NCBI RefSeq assembly: GCF_020911725.1
Contig: NZ_CP076620.1
Coordinates: 1,492,501 to 1,556,500, forward strand
DNA: 64,000 bases
Origin: Clostridium cadaveris
GTDB taxonomy: Bacteria > Bacillota > Clostridia > Clostridiales > Clostridiaceae
Reading direction: 5' to 3'
Shown in pieces: positions 1 through 9,699 of this stretch. Below the pieces are notes generated by a model. The model saw nothing but the letters and a program-made list of their open reading frames with translations, was not told where the DNA came from and did no database searches. Numbering within the stretch: the stretch's first letter is position 1; the number at the start of each line of letters is the position of its first letter. Both the position numbers and the translations under genes were made by a program.

Positions 1-69
1 TTTAAAAGCATGGATGCAATAGGGAAAGCTCCCTTAGCTCTAGCTAGAGGTTTAACAACTGAATTTTGA
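1..69 (+). CDS. C-terminal end of an unidentified protein (partial)
   Basis: The first frame is open from base 1 to a TGA at 67-69 and encodes 22 residues ending in LARGLTTEF. The gene begins before the window. The fragment is too short to assign to a family, and I do not recognise it. It lies on the same strand as the ABC importer that starts at 318, with about 250 bases between them. Confidence 0.45.
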   Translation, partial: FKSMDAIGKAPLALARGLTTEF

Positions 70-241
70 TTCAATATGCAGTGACATACAATAATAAGCT
101 TTTTATTTCTATGCATAATGATTTTCCCCCTCAAACTTTTAAGTAAAGATAATACTTTAAAAATTATAACATTAAAATAAAGAAAATTATAATTTATTTA
201 ATATTTCTATAGATGGTAAAGCATCTATTATAAAGGGCTAT

Positions 242-270
242 TTGATAAAAAAAGAATAAGATGATAAGTT
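242..270 (+). promoter_or_regulatory. weak candidate promoter for the ugp-like operon
   Basis: TTGATA at 242-247 and TAAGTT at 265-270 are separated by 17 bases, ahead of the ATG at 318. The -10 match is poor. The rest of 70-317 is AT-rich non-coding sequence with a small hairpin (TAGATG/CATCTA near 212-229). I see no other gene there. Confidence 0.3.
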
Positions 271-317
271 ATAGATTGGTGAATGTAAAATTTATATTAA
301 TAAAAGTGGTGAATTAA

Positions 318-1370
318 ATGAAGATAGTTTTAAAAAATTTATATAAAAAATTTGATGAAATTACTGCTGTTAATGATGTTAATGTAATCGTTGAGAATGG
401 AGAATTTATATCTATATTAGGTCCAAGTGGCTGTGGTAAAAGCACTCTTTTATTTATGATAAGTGGATTAATAGAAGAGAGTGGCGGAGAGATATTTTTT
501 GATAATTTAAATGTAAAAGATATACCTACAGAAGAGAGAGGTATAGGAATGGTATTTCAAAACTATTCTTTATATCCTCATATGACCGTAAAAGAAAATA
601 TACTTTTTCCTTTAAAAGTTAAAAAAATGAAAAAAAAAGATAAGGAAGAGGTTTTAAAGCCGATAGTATCATTGCTAAAGCTTGAAAATTTATTAAATAG
701 AAAACCAAATCAGCTTTCAGGTGGACAACAGCAGAGAGTTGCTATAGGACGAGCCCTTATAAAGAAACCTAGTATACTTTTAATGGATGAGCCTTTTAGT
801 AATTTAGATGAGAAGTTAAGAGTAGAAATGAGAGAAGAGATAAAAGCTATACAAAGAAAAGTTGGAATAACTACATTATTTGTAACTCATGATCAAGAAG
901 AAGCTATGTCTATATCGGATAAAATATTGCTAATGAAAGACGGACAGGTAATGCAGTATTGTAATGGAGAGGAATTATATAGAAAACCTGAATCTATATT
1001 TGCAGCCTCTTTCATAGGAAGACCAAAAATAAATTTAGTAAAAGGTAAGATTATAAATAATGTTTTTCAGGGTGAAGGGTTAAAGTTTAATGTGCCTTCA
1101 ATAGAGAATATGGATGATGTTGAAATAGGAATAAGACCTGAAAATATAGTTCCAGACAAGAATGGAAATATTAATGGACAACTTATAGAAGAAAAAGTTT
1201 TAGGTAAAGATGTAATAAGTGTAATCGAATGCAGTGAAAGAAGATTATCCTTAGTTTATGGTAATCATATTCATTGTATGGATGGCGATGGCAAATTTAA
1301 GGTGAAATCCTTTCATATATATAAAGACAATAAACTTATAGGGGATGTGTTCTATGAAGATGAGGAATAA
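318..1370 (+). CDS. ugpC: ABC importer ATP-binding protein, UgpC/MsmK type
   Basis: This is the cytoplasmic ATPase that drives a carbohydrate- or glycerol-phosphate-type importer. The 350 residues include Walker A GPSGCGKST near residue 36, signature LSGGQQQR near 134, Walker B ILLMDEP near 154 and a switch histidine in VTHDQEEAM. A C-terminal regulatory OB-fold region follows (IGIRPEN near 275). It is slightly shorter than the usual 360-370 residues. The start follows a GGTG-type Shine-Dalgarno. Its end overlaps the first permease gene by 17 bases, which suggests translational coupling in a four-gene operon. The substrate cannot be read from the ATPase; the gene name rests on family resemblance and operon layout. 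Confidence 0.85.
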   Translation: MKIVLKNLYKKFDEITAVNDVNVIVENGEFISILGPSGCGKSTLLFMISGLIEESGGEIFFDNLNVKDIPTEERGIGMVFQNYSLYPHMTVKENILFPLKVKKMKKKDKEEVLKPIVSLLKLENLLNRKPNQLSGGQQQRVAIGRALIKKPSILLMDEPFSNLDEKLRVEMREEIKAIQRKVGITTLFVTHDQEEAMSISDKILLMKDGQVMQYCNGEELYRKPESIFAASFIGRPKINLVKGKIINNVFQGEGLKFNVPSIENMDDVEIGIRPENIVPDKNGNINGQLIEEKVLGKDVISVIECSERRLSLVYGNHIHCMDGDGKFKVKSFHIYKDNKLIGDVFYEDEE

Positions 1371-2238
1371 GTGGTATAAGAATTATTTGTATCTAATTCC
1401 AAGCATGCTAATAATAGTAGTTTTTCAGCTTATCCCTTTGTTTAAGGTTTTTGCTATGGGATTTTATACAAAGTTTAATTATGTGACAGATGAAGTATAT
1501 GAAGTAGGACTTGACAACTTCATTAACGTACTTACAGATGAAAACTTTTATATTGCTATTAAAAATACATTTACTTATGTTGCTTTGTCAGTTCCTTTAT
1601 CAATTGCCTTAGCATTGATAGTTGCTATCAATATAAATAAGATAAAAAGACTAAAGGGTTTTTTTACTAGCGTGTATTTTATACCATTTGTAACTGCATC
1701 TGTTGCTATTTCTGTAGTATGGAGATGGATCTTTCATAGTGAATATGGATTTTTAAATATGATAATAAATTTTTTAGGATATCAAAGTCAAGGCTTTTTA
1801 TTAGATGAAAAATGGACCATGCCTATGCTCGTTTTTTTAAACATATGGAAAGGTCTTGGTTATAAAACCCTTATAATACTTGCAGGACTTCAAACTATAG
1901 ATGAAAGATATTATAATGCAGCGAGGATAGATGGAGCAGGAAAATTTGTGATTTTTAGGAATATAACTATTCCAATGCTTGCACCTACATTGGTTTTTTT
2001 AGTCATAACATCAACCATAGGCAGTATAAAAATCTTTGATGAAATTTTTGTGTTATACGATAAAAAGCCAGGTCCTCTTAAAAGTGCACTTACTATAGTT
2101 TATTATGTTTTTGATAAATTTTATATGAAATGGCAATTTGCTTCAGCTTCTGCCGCAGCATTTCTTTTATTTATGATAATTGCCATACTTTCTATTATTC
2201 AATTTAGAGTTGGAAGAAGGTTTAATTATTATGAATAA
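1354..2238 (+). CDS. ugpA: ABC importer permease, UgpA/MalF-like
   Basis: This inner-membrane permease of 294 residues has about six transmembrane segments. It carries the cytoplasmic EAA loop that docks the ATPase, visible as YYNAARIDGAGKFVIFRNIT near residue 185. I chose the ATG at 1354 because AGGGG lies at 1340-1344 with good spacing; the upstream in-frame ATG at 1345 has no ribosome site. It overlaps the ATPase gene before it and the second permease after it (by 8 bases). The pair of permeases, a binding protein and an MsmK-type ATPase define a CUT1-family importer. Confidence 0.87.
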   Translation: MKMRNKWYKNYLYLIPSMLIIVVFQLIPLFKVFAMGFYTKFNYVTDEVYEVGLDNFINVLTDENFYIAIKNTFTYVALSVPLSIALALIVAININKIKRLKGFFTSVYFIPFVTASVAISVVWRWIFHSEYGFLNMIINFLGYQSQGFLLDEKWTMPMLVFLNIWKGLGYKTLIILAGLQTIDERYYNAARIDGAGKFVIFRNITIPMLAPTLVFLVITSTIGSIKIFDEIFVLYDKKPGPLKSALTIVYYVFDKFYMKWQFASASAAAFLLFMIIAILSIIQFRVGRRFNYYE

Positions 2239-3049
2239 GAAGAAAAATTTTGCTATATATATTTTTCTTAGTTTAGGAGCATTGCTTATAACATTTCCAT
2301 TTATATGGATGGTGCTCTCGTCAATGAAAACACCAGAAGAAATTTTAAGAATACCTCCAACATTTTTTCCGGAAGAATTTTCTATAGAGAATTTCAAAGA
2401 GGTATTAACTTATGGAAATTTACCAAGATACTTTTTTAATAGTACATTTGTCACCATATGCATAACTATTGGAGAGCTTATAACATGTATATTATCAGCT
2501 TTTGCTTTTGCAAAACTAGACTTCAAAGGTAAAGGAATTTTATTTGCCATACTTATGGGGACTATGATGGTGCCAGGGGAAGTTTTAGTGATTCCTAATT
2601 TTGTGATATTAAGTAAGCTTGGATGGATAGATACATATAAAGCATTGATACTTCCTTGGTGTACAAGTGTATTTGCTATATTTTTTTTAAGGCAGCACTT
2701 TATAGGTATTCCAAAAGAATTATACTATTCCAGTAAAGTTGATGGATGCTCAGATTTTAAATTTTTAATTAATGTAGTTTTACCAATAGCCAAACCAGCT
2801 ATAATAACTGTGGCTATTTTAAAGGTAATAAATAGTTGGAATTCATTTATGTGGCCTATGGTCATGACGAATTCTGATGAAATGAGAACTCTTCCTACGG
2901 CTTTAAGCAAATTTACAACTGAAGTAGGGGCGGACTACCATCTACTTATGGCATTATCAGCTATGATAATACTACCTATGATAATAGTTTTTCTTATGCT
3001 TAAGAAGTATGTTTTTGATGGAGTCAAGGGGAGCGGAATAAAAGGTTAA
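2231..3049 (+). CDS. ugpE: ABC importer permease, UgpE/MalG-like
   Basis: This second permease subunit has 272 residues and six predicted membrane spans. The EAA loop reads SSKVDGCSDFKFLINVVLPI near residue 172. An open frame extends to 2180, but the ATG at 2231 (MNKKKNF) follows AGAAGG at a usable distance and gives a normal N-in permease start, so the upstream part is read-through of the overlapping gene. The RVDGAS-type motif has Cys in place of the usual Ala (VDGCSD). It forms the transmembrane heterodimer with the preceding gene product. Confidence 0.86.
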   Translation: MNKKKNFAIYIFLSLGALLITFPFIWMVLSSMKTPEEILRIPPTFFPEEFSIENFKEVLTYGNLPRYFFNSTFVTICITIGELITCILSAFAFAKLDFKGKGILFAILMGTMMVPGEVLVIPNFVILSKLGWIDTYKALILPWCTSVFAIFFLRQHFIGIPKELYYSSKVDGCSDFKFLINVVLPIAKPAIITVAILKVINSWNSFMWPMVMTNSDEMRTLPTALSKFTTEVGADYHLLMALSAMIILPMIIVFLMLKKYVFDGVKGSGIKG

Positions 3050-3068
3050 TAAATGGAGGGATGACAAG

Positions 3069-4394
3069 ATGAAAAAAAGACTAATATCAATGGTGCTTCT
3101 TGCTGCAATGACAGTGAGCCTTGCAGCATGTGGCAAGGATAAGGCAACAGAAAAAAAAGAAGAAAAGGGTATAGCAACTAAAATTGAAAAACCTGTAGAA
3201 ATTTCTTTTTGGCATGCGATGAAGGGCGCAAATGAGGAAGCACTAAAGAAGCTTACTGATGACTTCGAGAAGAAAAATGAGAACATAAAAGTAAATTTAG
3301 TATATCAAGGTTCTTATAGAGACTTATTTGACAAACTTATGGGAGCAGCGAAATCTAATACACTTCCTAACATGACTCAAATCTATTCCAATAGGTTGTC
3401 ATGGTATGTTGAAAAAGGCTTAGCAGAAGACTTAAAACCATATATGACAAATAAAGAAGTTGGACTTAGTGATGAAAGCATTAAGGATGTACCAGAGATG
3501 TTCTTAAAAGATGGAGAATGGGATGGAAAACAATATGCATTTCCATTAAATAAGAGTCAAATGGTGTTATATTATAATGAAGATATGTTAAAAGCAAAGA
3601 ACGTAGAAGTTCCTAAGACTTGGGATGAATTAAAAGAAGCAGCTAAAAAGCTTACTGTAGATAATAATAATGATGGAACTCCAGAAGTGTATGGATTAGC
3701 TTTAGAAAATAATATATCTACTGATATAGGAATATGGGTTAAACAAGCTGGTGGAGAAGTTATAGATGAAAAAGCAGATAAAATAAACTTTAATACACCA
3801 GAAACTAAAGCAGCAGTTGAGTTTATAGCTTCAATGATAAATGATAAAACTGCAAGACTTGCAGGAGAAGATAAGAACGCAAACACTACATTTAATCAAG
3901 AAAAAGCAGCAATGGCAATTTGCTCAACCTCAGCAATTCCTTACATACAAAAAGGAATGAAAGCAAAATGGTTTTCAGCAGCACTTCCAACCTATAAAGA
4001 AGATGTACAATTATATTATGGAACTAATGTAGCTGTATTTAATGGTGGCAGTGATGAACAAAAACTTGCAAGCTGGTTATATATTAAGTATTTAACAGAT
4101 ACTGAAAATACAGCTTACTTCTCTGAAAACACAGGTTATATTCCTGTTAGAAAGTCGGCTTTTGAATCAGAGAACTATAAAAAATTCTTAAGCGAAAATC
4201 CAGTAAAAAAAGTTCCTTTAGAGACTTTAGATAAAGGATGGCAAGGAGCTAGAAATATAGGTGTTATTCCTGCTCTTGACACTTTAGGAGGAGAACTTGA
4301 ACAAGTATTCAAAGGACAAAAATCAGTGGATGATGCTTTGAAATCAGCTCAAGAAAAAGGTGAAGCAGCTATGAAGGAAGCAAGAAGTAACTAA
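3069..4394 (+). CDS. ugpB: extracellular solute-binding lipoprotein, UgpB-like
   Basis: A 441-residue substrate-binding lipoprotein. The signal peptide ends in lipobox LAAC with Cys21, followed by a charged linker and a family 1 binding-protein fold. The segment ISFWHAMKG near residue 51 resembles the start of E. coli UgpB (FWHSMEG), which favours glycerol-3-phosphate or a phosphodiester as ligand. A sugar ligand cannot be excluded, since the same family binds oligosaccharides. It is the last gene of the operon and is followed by a strong terminator, as is common for the abundant binding protein. The importer assignment is firm; the ligand is an inference. Confidence 0.8.
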   Translation: MKKRLISMVLLAAMTVSLAACGKDKATEKKEEKGIATKIEKPVEISFWHAMKGANEEALKKLTDDFEKKNENIKVNLVYQGSYRDLFDKLMGAAKSNTLPNMTQIYSNRLSWYVEKGLAEDLKPYMTNKEVGLSDESIKDVPEMFLKDGEWDGKQYAFPLNKSQMVLYYNEDMLKAKNVEVPKTWDELKEAAKKLTVDNNNDGTPEVYGLALENNISTDIGIWVKQAGGEVIDEKADKINFNTPETKAAVEFIASMINDKTARLAGEDKNANTTFNQEKAAMAICSTSAIPYIQKGMKAKWFSAALPTYKEDVQLYYGTNVAVFNGGSDEQKLASWLYIKYLTDTENTAYFSENTGYIPVRKSAFESENYKKFLSENPVKKVPLETLDKGWQGARNIGVIPALDTLGGELEQVFKGQKSVDDALKSAQEKGEAAMKEARSN

Positions 4395-4456
4395 TAGAAA
4401 TTTAAAATATGAATAAAATAAAAACAAAAAAATAACTTTTATAATAAATAATCTTA

Positions 4457-4492
4457 GGATATTAAAATGAAATGAATTTTAATATCCTTTTT
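4457..4492 (+). terminator. rho-independent terminator of the ugp-like operon
   Basis: A 12-bp perfect stem (GGATATTAAAAT with its complement), a 7-base loop and a T-run at 4488-4493. The rest of 4395-4734 holds AT-rich sequence and the mmpL promoter region. Confidence 0.85.
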
Positions 4493-4633
4493 TATTTAAA
4501 AAAATAATTAAAAAGTCATTGAAATCATTTACAAAATAATAAAGTGAATAGTTTGTATGGTAATAATACAATTATTATAACTTTAAATACAATTTAGTAA
4601 TATGTACAAAAAGTAAAAAGATACACACATATA

Positions 4634-4698
4634 TTGACTAGTCAGTACAAAAGTCATAATATCTATATATGAGACAAAACTGACTACTGAGTACAAAA
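4634..4698 (+). promoter_or_regulatory. mmpL promoter with two TetR-like operator boxes
   Basis: TTGACT at 4634-4639 and TAATAT at 4657-4662 are separated by exactly 17 bases. The sequence TGACTAGTCAGTACAAAA (4635-4652) covers the -35 and recurs as TGACTACTGAGTACAAAA at 4681-4698, 46 bases downstream. The first copy contains the perfect 10-base palindrome TGACTAGTCA. This layout fits repression by a TetR-family protein. No tetR gene is adjacent, so the regulator would be encoded elsewhere. Confidence 0.7.
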
Positions 4699-4734
4699 AT
4701 AAAAAGGGAGACATTCAAGAAAAGGGGAGGTATT

Positions 4735-6831
4735 ATGCAAAAGTTGTGTAAGAAGATAGCAGAAAGCAGAAAGTTTATCTTGGTGATAGCCATAGTGCTT
4801 TTAATTCCTAGTGTATTTGGTTCACTAAAAACTAAGATAAATTACGATTTACTAAGCTATCTACCAGAAGAATTAGATACCATGAAGGCACAAGAGATAT
4901 TAAAGGATAACTTTAATACAGGAACTATATCGATGCTGATTGTTGAAAATATGGATAGCAAAGATGTAGTAGATTTAAAAAATAAGATAGCAAAGGTACC
5001 AAGTGTTGAAGAGGCTATATGGATAGATGATCTTGCTGATACTACTGTACCACAAGATATATACCCAGAAGAGGTAAAAAACTTATTCTATAGCGGCGAA
5101 AATTCAACAATGATACTTATAACAATGTCTGAGGGTTCATCAGCAGAAGAAACACAAGAGGCCATAGAAGAAATAAGGCATCTAACAGATAAAGAAATCT
5201 TTTTAGGAGGAACCGCTGGAATTGTAAAAGATACAAAAGATTTAGCAGATAAGGAAACACCATTTTATGTTTTACTAGCAGTAGCACTATCAGTTCTTGT
5301 TTTATCATTAACCATGACATCCTATGTAACACCAATTATTTTTCTTACTAGCATAGGAATAGCAATAATATATAATTTTGGAACTAACGTATTTTTAGGA
5401 CAAATATCTTATGTAACAAAGGCATTAGCAGCTGTACTTCAATTAGGAGTTACCATGGATTACTCTATATTCCTTCTTCACAGATATGATGAAGAAAGAG
5501 CAGTCACTGAAGATAGAACAGAAGCGATGGCTAGTGCTATTGAAAAGACTTTCGCATCTATAACAGGAAGCTCTCTTACAACTATAGCAGGCTTTATGGC
5601 TCTTATAGTTATGGAACTTACTTTAGGTAAAGATATAGGAATTGTAATGGCAAAAGGAGTGTTACTAGGAGTTCTATGTACTCTAACAATACTTCCAGCA
5701 TTGATTCTTACTTTTGATAGAGTAATTCATAAATATAACCATAAACAACTTCTTCCAGAATTCAAAGGAACTGCAAAATTTGTGACCAAGCATTATAAAG
5801 CTTTCATAGCTGTATTTATAGTTTTATTTATACCAGCTATTTATGGAAACAGCCATGCTAAAGTTTACTATAATTTGGACAGGTCTTTACCTCAAGATCT
5901 ACCATCCATAGTTGCAACTAATAAAATGAAGAATGATTATAACATGACTTCTACAAATATGATATTAGTTCGTGAAGATTTAGATGGTTATAATAAAAAG
6001 CAGATGATTGATGAAATTGAAAATTTGGATGGAATAAGTTCTGTTATAGCATTAGAAAAAGTTTTAGGACCAAGAGTTCCAATAGATTTTCTTCCACAAG
6101 ATTTGATGAAGATGGTTAAAAGTGATGGTTATGAAAGACTAATTATAAACTCTAAATATGCCGCAGCTAGTGATGAAGTAAACAATCAGCTTGATGATAT
6201 AGAAAAAATAGTTAAAAAGTATGACAGCGAAGGACTAATTGGAGGAGAAGCACCATTAACTAAAGATCTAATAAGAATAGCAGACAGCGATTTTAAGAAA
6301 GTTAATGTAGTTTCAATAGTAGCTATTTTTGCAATAATAGCACTTGTATTTAAATCTTTAACTATACCAATATTATTAGTACTAGCAATAGAACTGGCTA
6401 TATTCATAAATATGGGAATACCTTTCTATACAGGAACAGTAATACCATTTATAGCATCCATAGTAATAGGTACTATACAGCTTGGAGCAACTGTAGATTA
6501 TGCGATACTTCTTACTTCAAGATTTAAAGATGAAAGAAATGCTGGATTAGATAAATTCGAAGCTGTTGAAGTTGCAGTACAAAGCTCAGCTAAATCTATA
6601 GTAACAAGTGCGTTAACATTCTTTGCAGCAACAGCAGGGGTAGGACTTATATCTAAACTTGAGATGATAAGCTCTCTATGCAATTTAATGTCTAGAGGAG
6701 CATTAATAAGTATGTTTGTAATAATCTTTATTTTACCATCCATCCTTTTAGTTTGTGATGGAATAATAGAAAAAACAAGTAAGGGTTTTGGAAAGAACGT
6801 AGAAGAAAGGGCGATGAAAGATGCAATATAA
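4735..6831 (+). CDS. MMPL-family RND transporter
   Basis: A proton-driven membrane exporter of 698 residues with two repeats of one plus five membrane spans and two external domains. The conserved Asp-Tyr pair occurs in both halves: LGVTMDYSIFLLHRYDEER near residue 240 and LGATVDYAILLTSRFKDER near 585. These are the proton-relay positions of the MMPL/RND superfamily. The start follows AAAGGGGAGG. The stop overlaps the next gene by 11 bases, so the two are translationally coupled. The substrate is unknown; MMPL proteins of Gram-positive bacteria export lipids, lipophilic molecules or peptides. The TetR-like boxes upstream suggest induction by a toxic compound or fatty acid. Confidence 0.88.
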   Translation: MQKLCKKIAESRKFILVIAIVLLIPSVFGSLKTKINYDLLSYLPEELDTMKAQEILKDNFNTGTISMLIVENMDSKDVVDLKNKIAKVPSVEEAIWIDDLADTTVPQDIYPEEVKNLFYSGENSTMILITMSEGSSAEETQEAIEEIRHLTDKEIFLGGTAGIVKDTKDLADKETPFYVLLAVALSVLVLSLTMTSYVTPIIFLTSIGIAIIYNFGTNVFLGQISYVTKALAAVLQLGVTMDYSIFLLHRYDEERAVTEDRTEAMASAIEKTFASITGSSLTTIAGFMALIVMELTLGKDIGIVMAKGVLLGVLCTLTILPALILTFDRVIHKYNHKQLLPEFKGTAKFVTKHYKAFIAVFIVLFIPAIYGNSHAKVYYNLDRSLPQDLPSIVATNKMKNDYNMTSTNMILVREDLDGYNKKQMIDEIENLDGISSVIALEKVLGPRVPIDFLPQDLMKMVKSDGYERLIINSKYAAASDEVNNQLDDIEKIVKKYDSEGLIGGEAPLTKDLIRIADSDFKKVNVVSIVAIFAIIALVFKSLTIPILLVLAIELAIFINMGIPFYTGTVIPFIASIVIGTIQLGATVDYAILLTSRFKDERNAGLDKFEAVEVAVQSSAKSIVTSALTFFAATAGVGLISKLEMISSLCNLMSRGALISMFVIIFILPSILLVCDGIIEKTSKGFGKNVEERAMKDAI

Positions 6832-8776
6832 GGCAATGTCTAAAAAAGTTTTAGCATTAGTAATGGTTGGAACTATGATGACTAGTGCAATGCCTGCTTA
6901 TGCAGCAACAATAAGCAAGGATGAAACTGTCTATGTTAACTTAGACAGTGAAGGAAAAGATGTAAGCAATACAGTTTCTAACTGGATAAGCAGCGATGAG
7001 GCTATTAAGAATTTAAAGGATAAATCATCTTTAAGAGACGTGAAAAATGTAAAAGGTGACGAAAAACCTGTTTTAGAAAATGATTATATGGTGTGGAACA
7101 GTGATAAAAAAGATTTATATTACAATGGAAAATGTGATAAGAGGCTTCCTTTAGATGTAGTAGTTAATTATGAATTAAATGGAAAATCTATAAAACCATC
7201 AGATCTTGTAGGAAAAGACGGAAAAGTAAAAATCACTATTTCTGTAAAGAACAATGAAAAGAGAACTATAAATGTTGATGGAGCTGAGAGAGAAGTATAT
7301 GTTCCGTTTACAGTAGCAGGAACTGTTATAATTCCAACAGATAAGTTCTCTAATGTAAAAGTAGATGGTGCATCAATGATAGATGATGGAGATAAGCAAG
7401 TATTAACTTTTGCTGCATTGCCAGGTTTAAAAGAAAGCTTAAAGTTAGAGGATTTTGATGCATTGAAGGATACTATGATTGTTGAAGCAGATGTTAAGGA
7501 TTTTGAATTAAGTTCTATGATGTTTGTAGCTACACCTGAAATACCTGATATAGATAAAATTGATGGAGTAGAAAATGTAGACGAGCTTAAGGATGCTTTA
7601 AATAAGTTAAATGACGGAGGAAAGGCTCTGCTAGATGGCTCTATTCAACTTGCTGATGGTCAAAAGACATTTAATGATAATTTTGCAATGTTTAATGATG
7701 GAGTAGGTAAAGTTGATGCTGGGTTTGGTAAGCTTTATGGTGGATTAAAGCTTATAGGAGATAAGTATCCAGCAATAGTAAAACAAGGACAACAATTAGT
7801 AGGTGGAGTAAATGATCTAAACAATGGATTAAAAGCTTACAATAGTAAATTTGATTTGTTCTTGAGTAAGCTTGATGAAGCATCACAGGGATCAGCTAAA
7901 GTTTTAGAGGGTATTAAAAAATCTCAAGTATCTGCTAAGACTTTGATTGCTGGCAAAAATGATGAAAATAAAGGCATAAATAATCTTTATGAAACTGCTA
8001 AACAATTATCAGCAGCAGTACCAGTATTAGAGGGCATATATGGAACATTACCAGATGAAGCACCTCAAAAGCAACAGCTTAATGGTTTAATCGATGGATT
8101 AAAATCATTAGAGCCAGCATTGGAAAAATTAAAGACATCTGATGACATGATTACTGGAGGCTTGAATCAGCTATATGGAGCTTTATATGAAGGAAATGAA
8201 TCATTGTTAAATGGTGTGGCTGCTTTAAATTCAGGCTTAAATGGCTTGAATGGAGCAGGAAATCAGCTTAAAAAAGAAGGAAGTCTTCCTCTTCAAGCTG
8301 GATCACAAAAATTAGCCGATGGTGTTAATGCCCTAGGTGGAGATAACATGAATAAGATATCATCAAGTGTAAATACATTGATGAATGGAGCAGATGAATT
8401 AAATAAAGGAATTGGCACATTAGCTAATAGTTCTGGACAGCTTTTAGAAGGGTCTAATAAGCTATTACAAGGTACAGGCGATTTAAAGACAGGCATGGAT
8501 ACTTTACAAAATGAAGGTATAGGAAAACTTCATGAAGTAGGTACTGAAAAGATATCAGATATAGATAACTTAATAGATGTAAAAGATGAGCTTGTAAAGT
8601 TATCGAAGGAATATAACAGCTACTCAGGTATAAGTGAGGATATGAGCGGAAAAGTTAAATTCATAATGAAGACAGAAGAAATAAAAGCTGAAAAGAAGGA
8701 AGAAACTAAGAAGGTAGAAGAAAAGCAAGAGAAAAAAGGTTTTGTAGCTTGGATTAAATCTTTATTCAGCAAATAG
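6821..8776 (+). CDS. secreted heptad-repeat (YhgE/Pip-like) partner of the MMPL transporter
   Basis: A 651-residue exported protein. A signal peptide ends near AYAA (residue 29). A beta-rich domain follows to about residue 250, then a long helical section with repeated X-X-X-Leu-X-X-Gly heptads (for example LLDGSIQLADG, LNDGGKALL, LNSGLNGLNG). The C-terminus is Lys/Glu-rich. Such heptad repeats occur in YhgE/Pip proteins and in partners of MMPL exporters. The ATG at 6821 has AAAGGG at proper spacing; the internal ATG at 6836 would sit too close to its AAGG. The overlap with the transporter gene argues for a joint envelope function, probably forming or gating a path outside the membrane. The exact role is unknown. 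Confidence 0.75.
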   Translation: MQYKAMSKKVLALVMVGTMMTSAMPAYAATISKDETVYVNLDSEGKDVSNTVSNWISSDEAIKNLKDKSSLRDVKNVKGDEKPVLENDYMVWNSDKKDLYYNGKCDKRLPLDVVVNYELNGKSIKPSDLVGKDGKVKITISVKNNEKRTINVDGAEREVYVPFTVAGTVIIPTDKFSNVKVDGASMIDDGDKQVLTFAALPGLKESLKLEDFDALKDTMIVEADVKDFELSSMMFVATPEIPDIDKIDGVENVDELKDALNKLNDGGKALLDGSIQLADGQKTFNDNFAMFNDGVGKVDAGFGKLYGGLKLIGDKYPAIVKQGQQLVGGVNDLNNGLKAYNSKFDLFLSKLDEASQGSAKVLEGIKKSQVSAKTLIAGKNDENKGINNLYETAKQLSAAVPVLEGIYGTLPDEAPQKQQLNGLIDGLKSLEPALEKLKTSDDMITGGLNQLYGALYEGNESLLNGVAALNSGLNGLNGAGNQLKKEGSLPLQAGSQKLADGVNALGGDNMNKISSSVNTLMNGADELNKGIGTLANSSGQLLEGSNKLLQGTGDLKTGMDTLQNEGIGKLHEVGTEKISDIDNLIDVKDELVKLSKEYNSYSGISEDMSGKVKFIMKTEEIKAEKKEETKKVEEKQEKKGFVAWIKSLFSK

Positions 8777-8788
8777 ATAGAAAATAAA

Positions 8789-8822
8789 AATGTAGAGCTT
8801 TTTATAAAGCTCTACATTTTTT
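8789..8822. terminator. bidirectional terminator between convergent genes
   Basis: A 12-bp stem (AATGTAGAGCTT and its complement) with a 6-base loop, T-run on the right and A-run on the left. It ends the MMPL operon and overlaps the stop of the convergent amidohydrolase gene. Confidence 0.85.
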
Positions 8823-9641
8823 TAATAATTTCAAGGCATTATCACCCATAATTTTCGACTTTTCTTCTTCTGAGAGTTCATTTAAACTGGCTTCATACCT
8901 TTCTATTGGAAGAAGGGGATAATCAGAACCAAATAAAATTTTGTCCATGACACCTATTTCTCGAATTACGTTATATATTTTTTTATTATATAAAAATAAT
9001 GATGCTGCAGTATCGTAATACACATTTGAAAAATTACTTTTAATTTCATTCATTAGTTCATAAAATAATAGTCCTCCGCCAAAATGGGCTAATATGATAG
9101 GAATTTCTTTATGATTGTTGATAAAGGCTTCAATATGCTCAAGGGGTACGCTTGTTTTACCTGCATAATAATGTCCAACTAATTCATTTGTATGAATTAG
9201 TAGTGGTAAATTGTATTCTAAACAGCATGCTTTTAAATCTGTTTTATGCAGATTAGCTATATCTAGTTGTTGACCTTCGGGAAACAATTCACCTACACCT
9301 TTTAATCCACCTTTATAACATCTATCTATTTCTTTTGTTATTTCTTTATGGTTTGCAGGGATTGCCATAAAACCTATAAGTTCGTTAGGATATCTTTTTA
9401 TTGAGTCCATTGTATAGTCATTTACATATCTACAAAGACCCATATCTTGAAATGAAAAACCAAAAACTATTCCTTTATCAAAATTGCTGTATTTTAAGTG
9501 ATTTACTACATCATCAGCTGTAGCAAATTTATTATGTGGAGCCTCACAAAGCATCTTAAAGTAGGGCTCTTTATCTTCAATTTTTTTATAATCTCTGATA
9601 ATATCAGGTGGTGTTATATGGATATGTGTGTCAATTCTCAA
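8802..9641 (-). CDS. amidohydrolase-2 family metal-dependent hydrolase
   Basis: A 279-residue TIM-barrel hydrolase of the COG2159 type. The metal motif D-x-H-x-H is at residues 4-8 (IDTHIHI), with further ligands in LLIHTNE (near 147), ILAHFGGG (near 181) and LFGSDYPLL (near 239). The family includes decarboxylases and hydrolases of small carboxylated rings; the substrate here is not evident. The start is a TTG with GGAGG nine bases upstream. It is a single-gene unit converging on the MMPL operon. The end of the gene lies inside the shared terminator. Confidence 0.8.
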   Translation of the reverse strand: MRIDTHIHITPPDIIRDYKKIEDKEPYFKMLCEAPHNKFATADDVVNHLKYSNFDKGIVFGFSFQDMGLCRYVNDYTMDSIKRYPNELIGFMAIPANHKEITKEIDRCYKGGLKGVGELFPEGQQLDIANLHKTDLKACCLEYNLPLLIHTNELVGHYYAGKTSVPLEHIEAFINNHKEIPIILAHFGGGLLFYELMNEIKSNFSNVYYDTAASLFLYNKKIYNVIREIGVMDKILFGSDYPLLPIERYEASLNELSEEEKSKIMGDNALKLLKKCRAL

Positions 9642-9699
9642 TACTCATTCCTCCATTATTTGAAATAATATTTTTATTATAATACATATACAAATGAAA

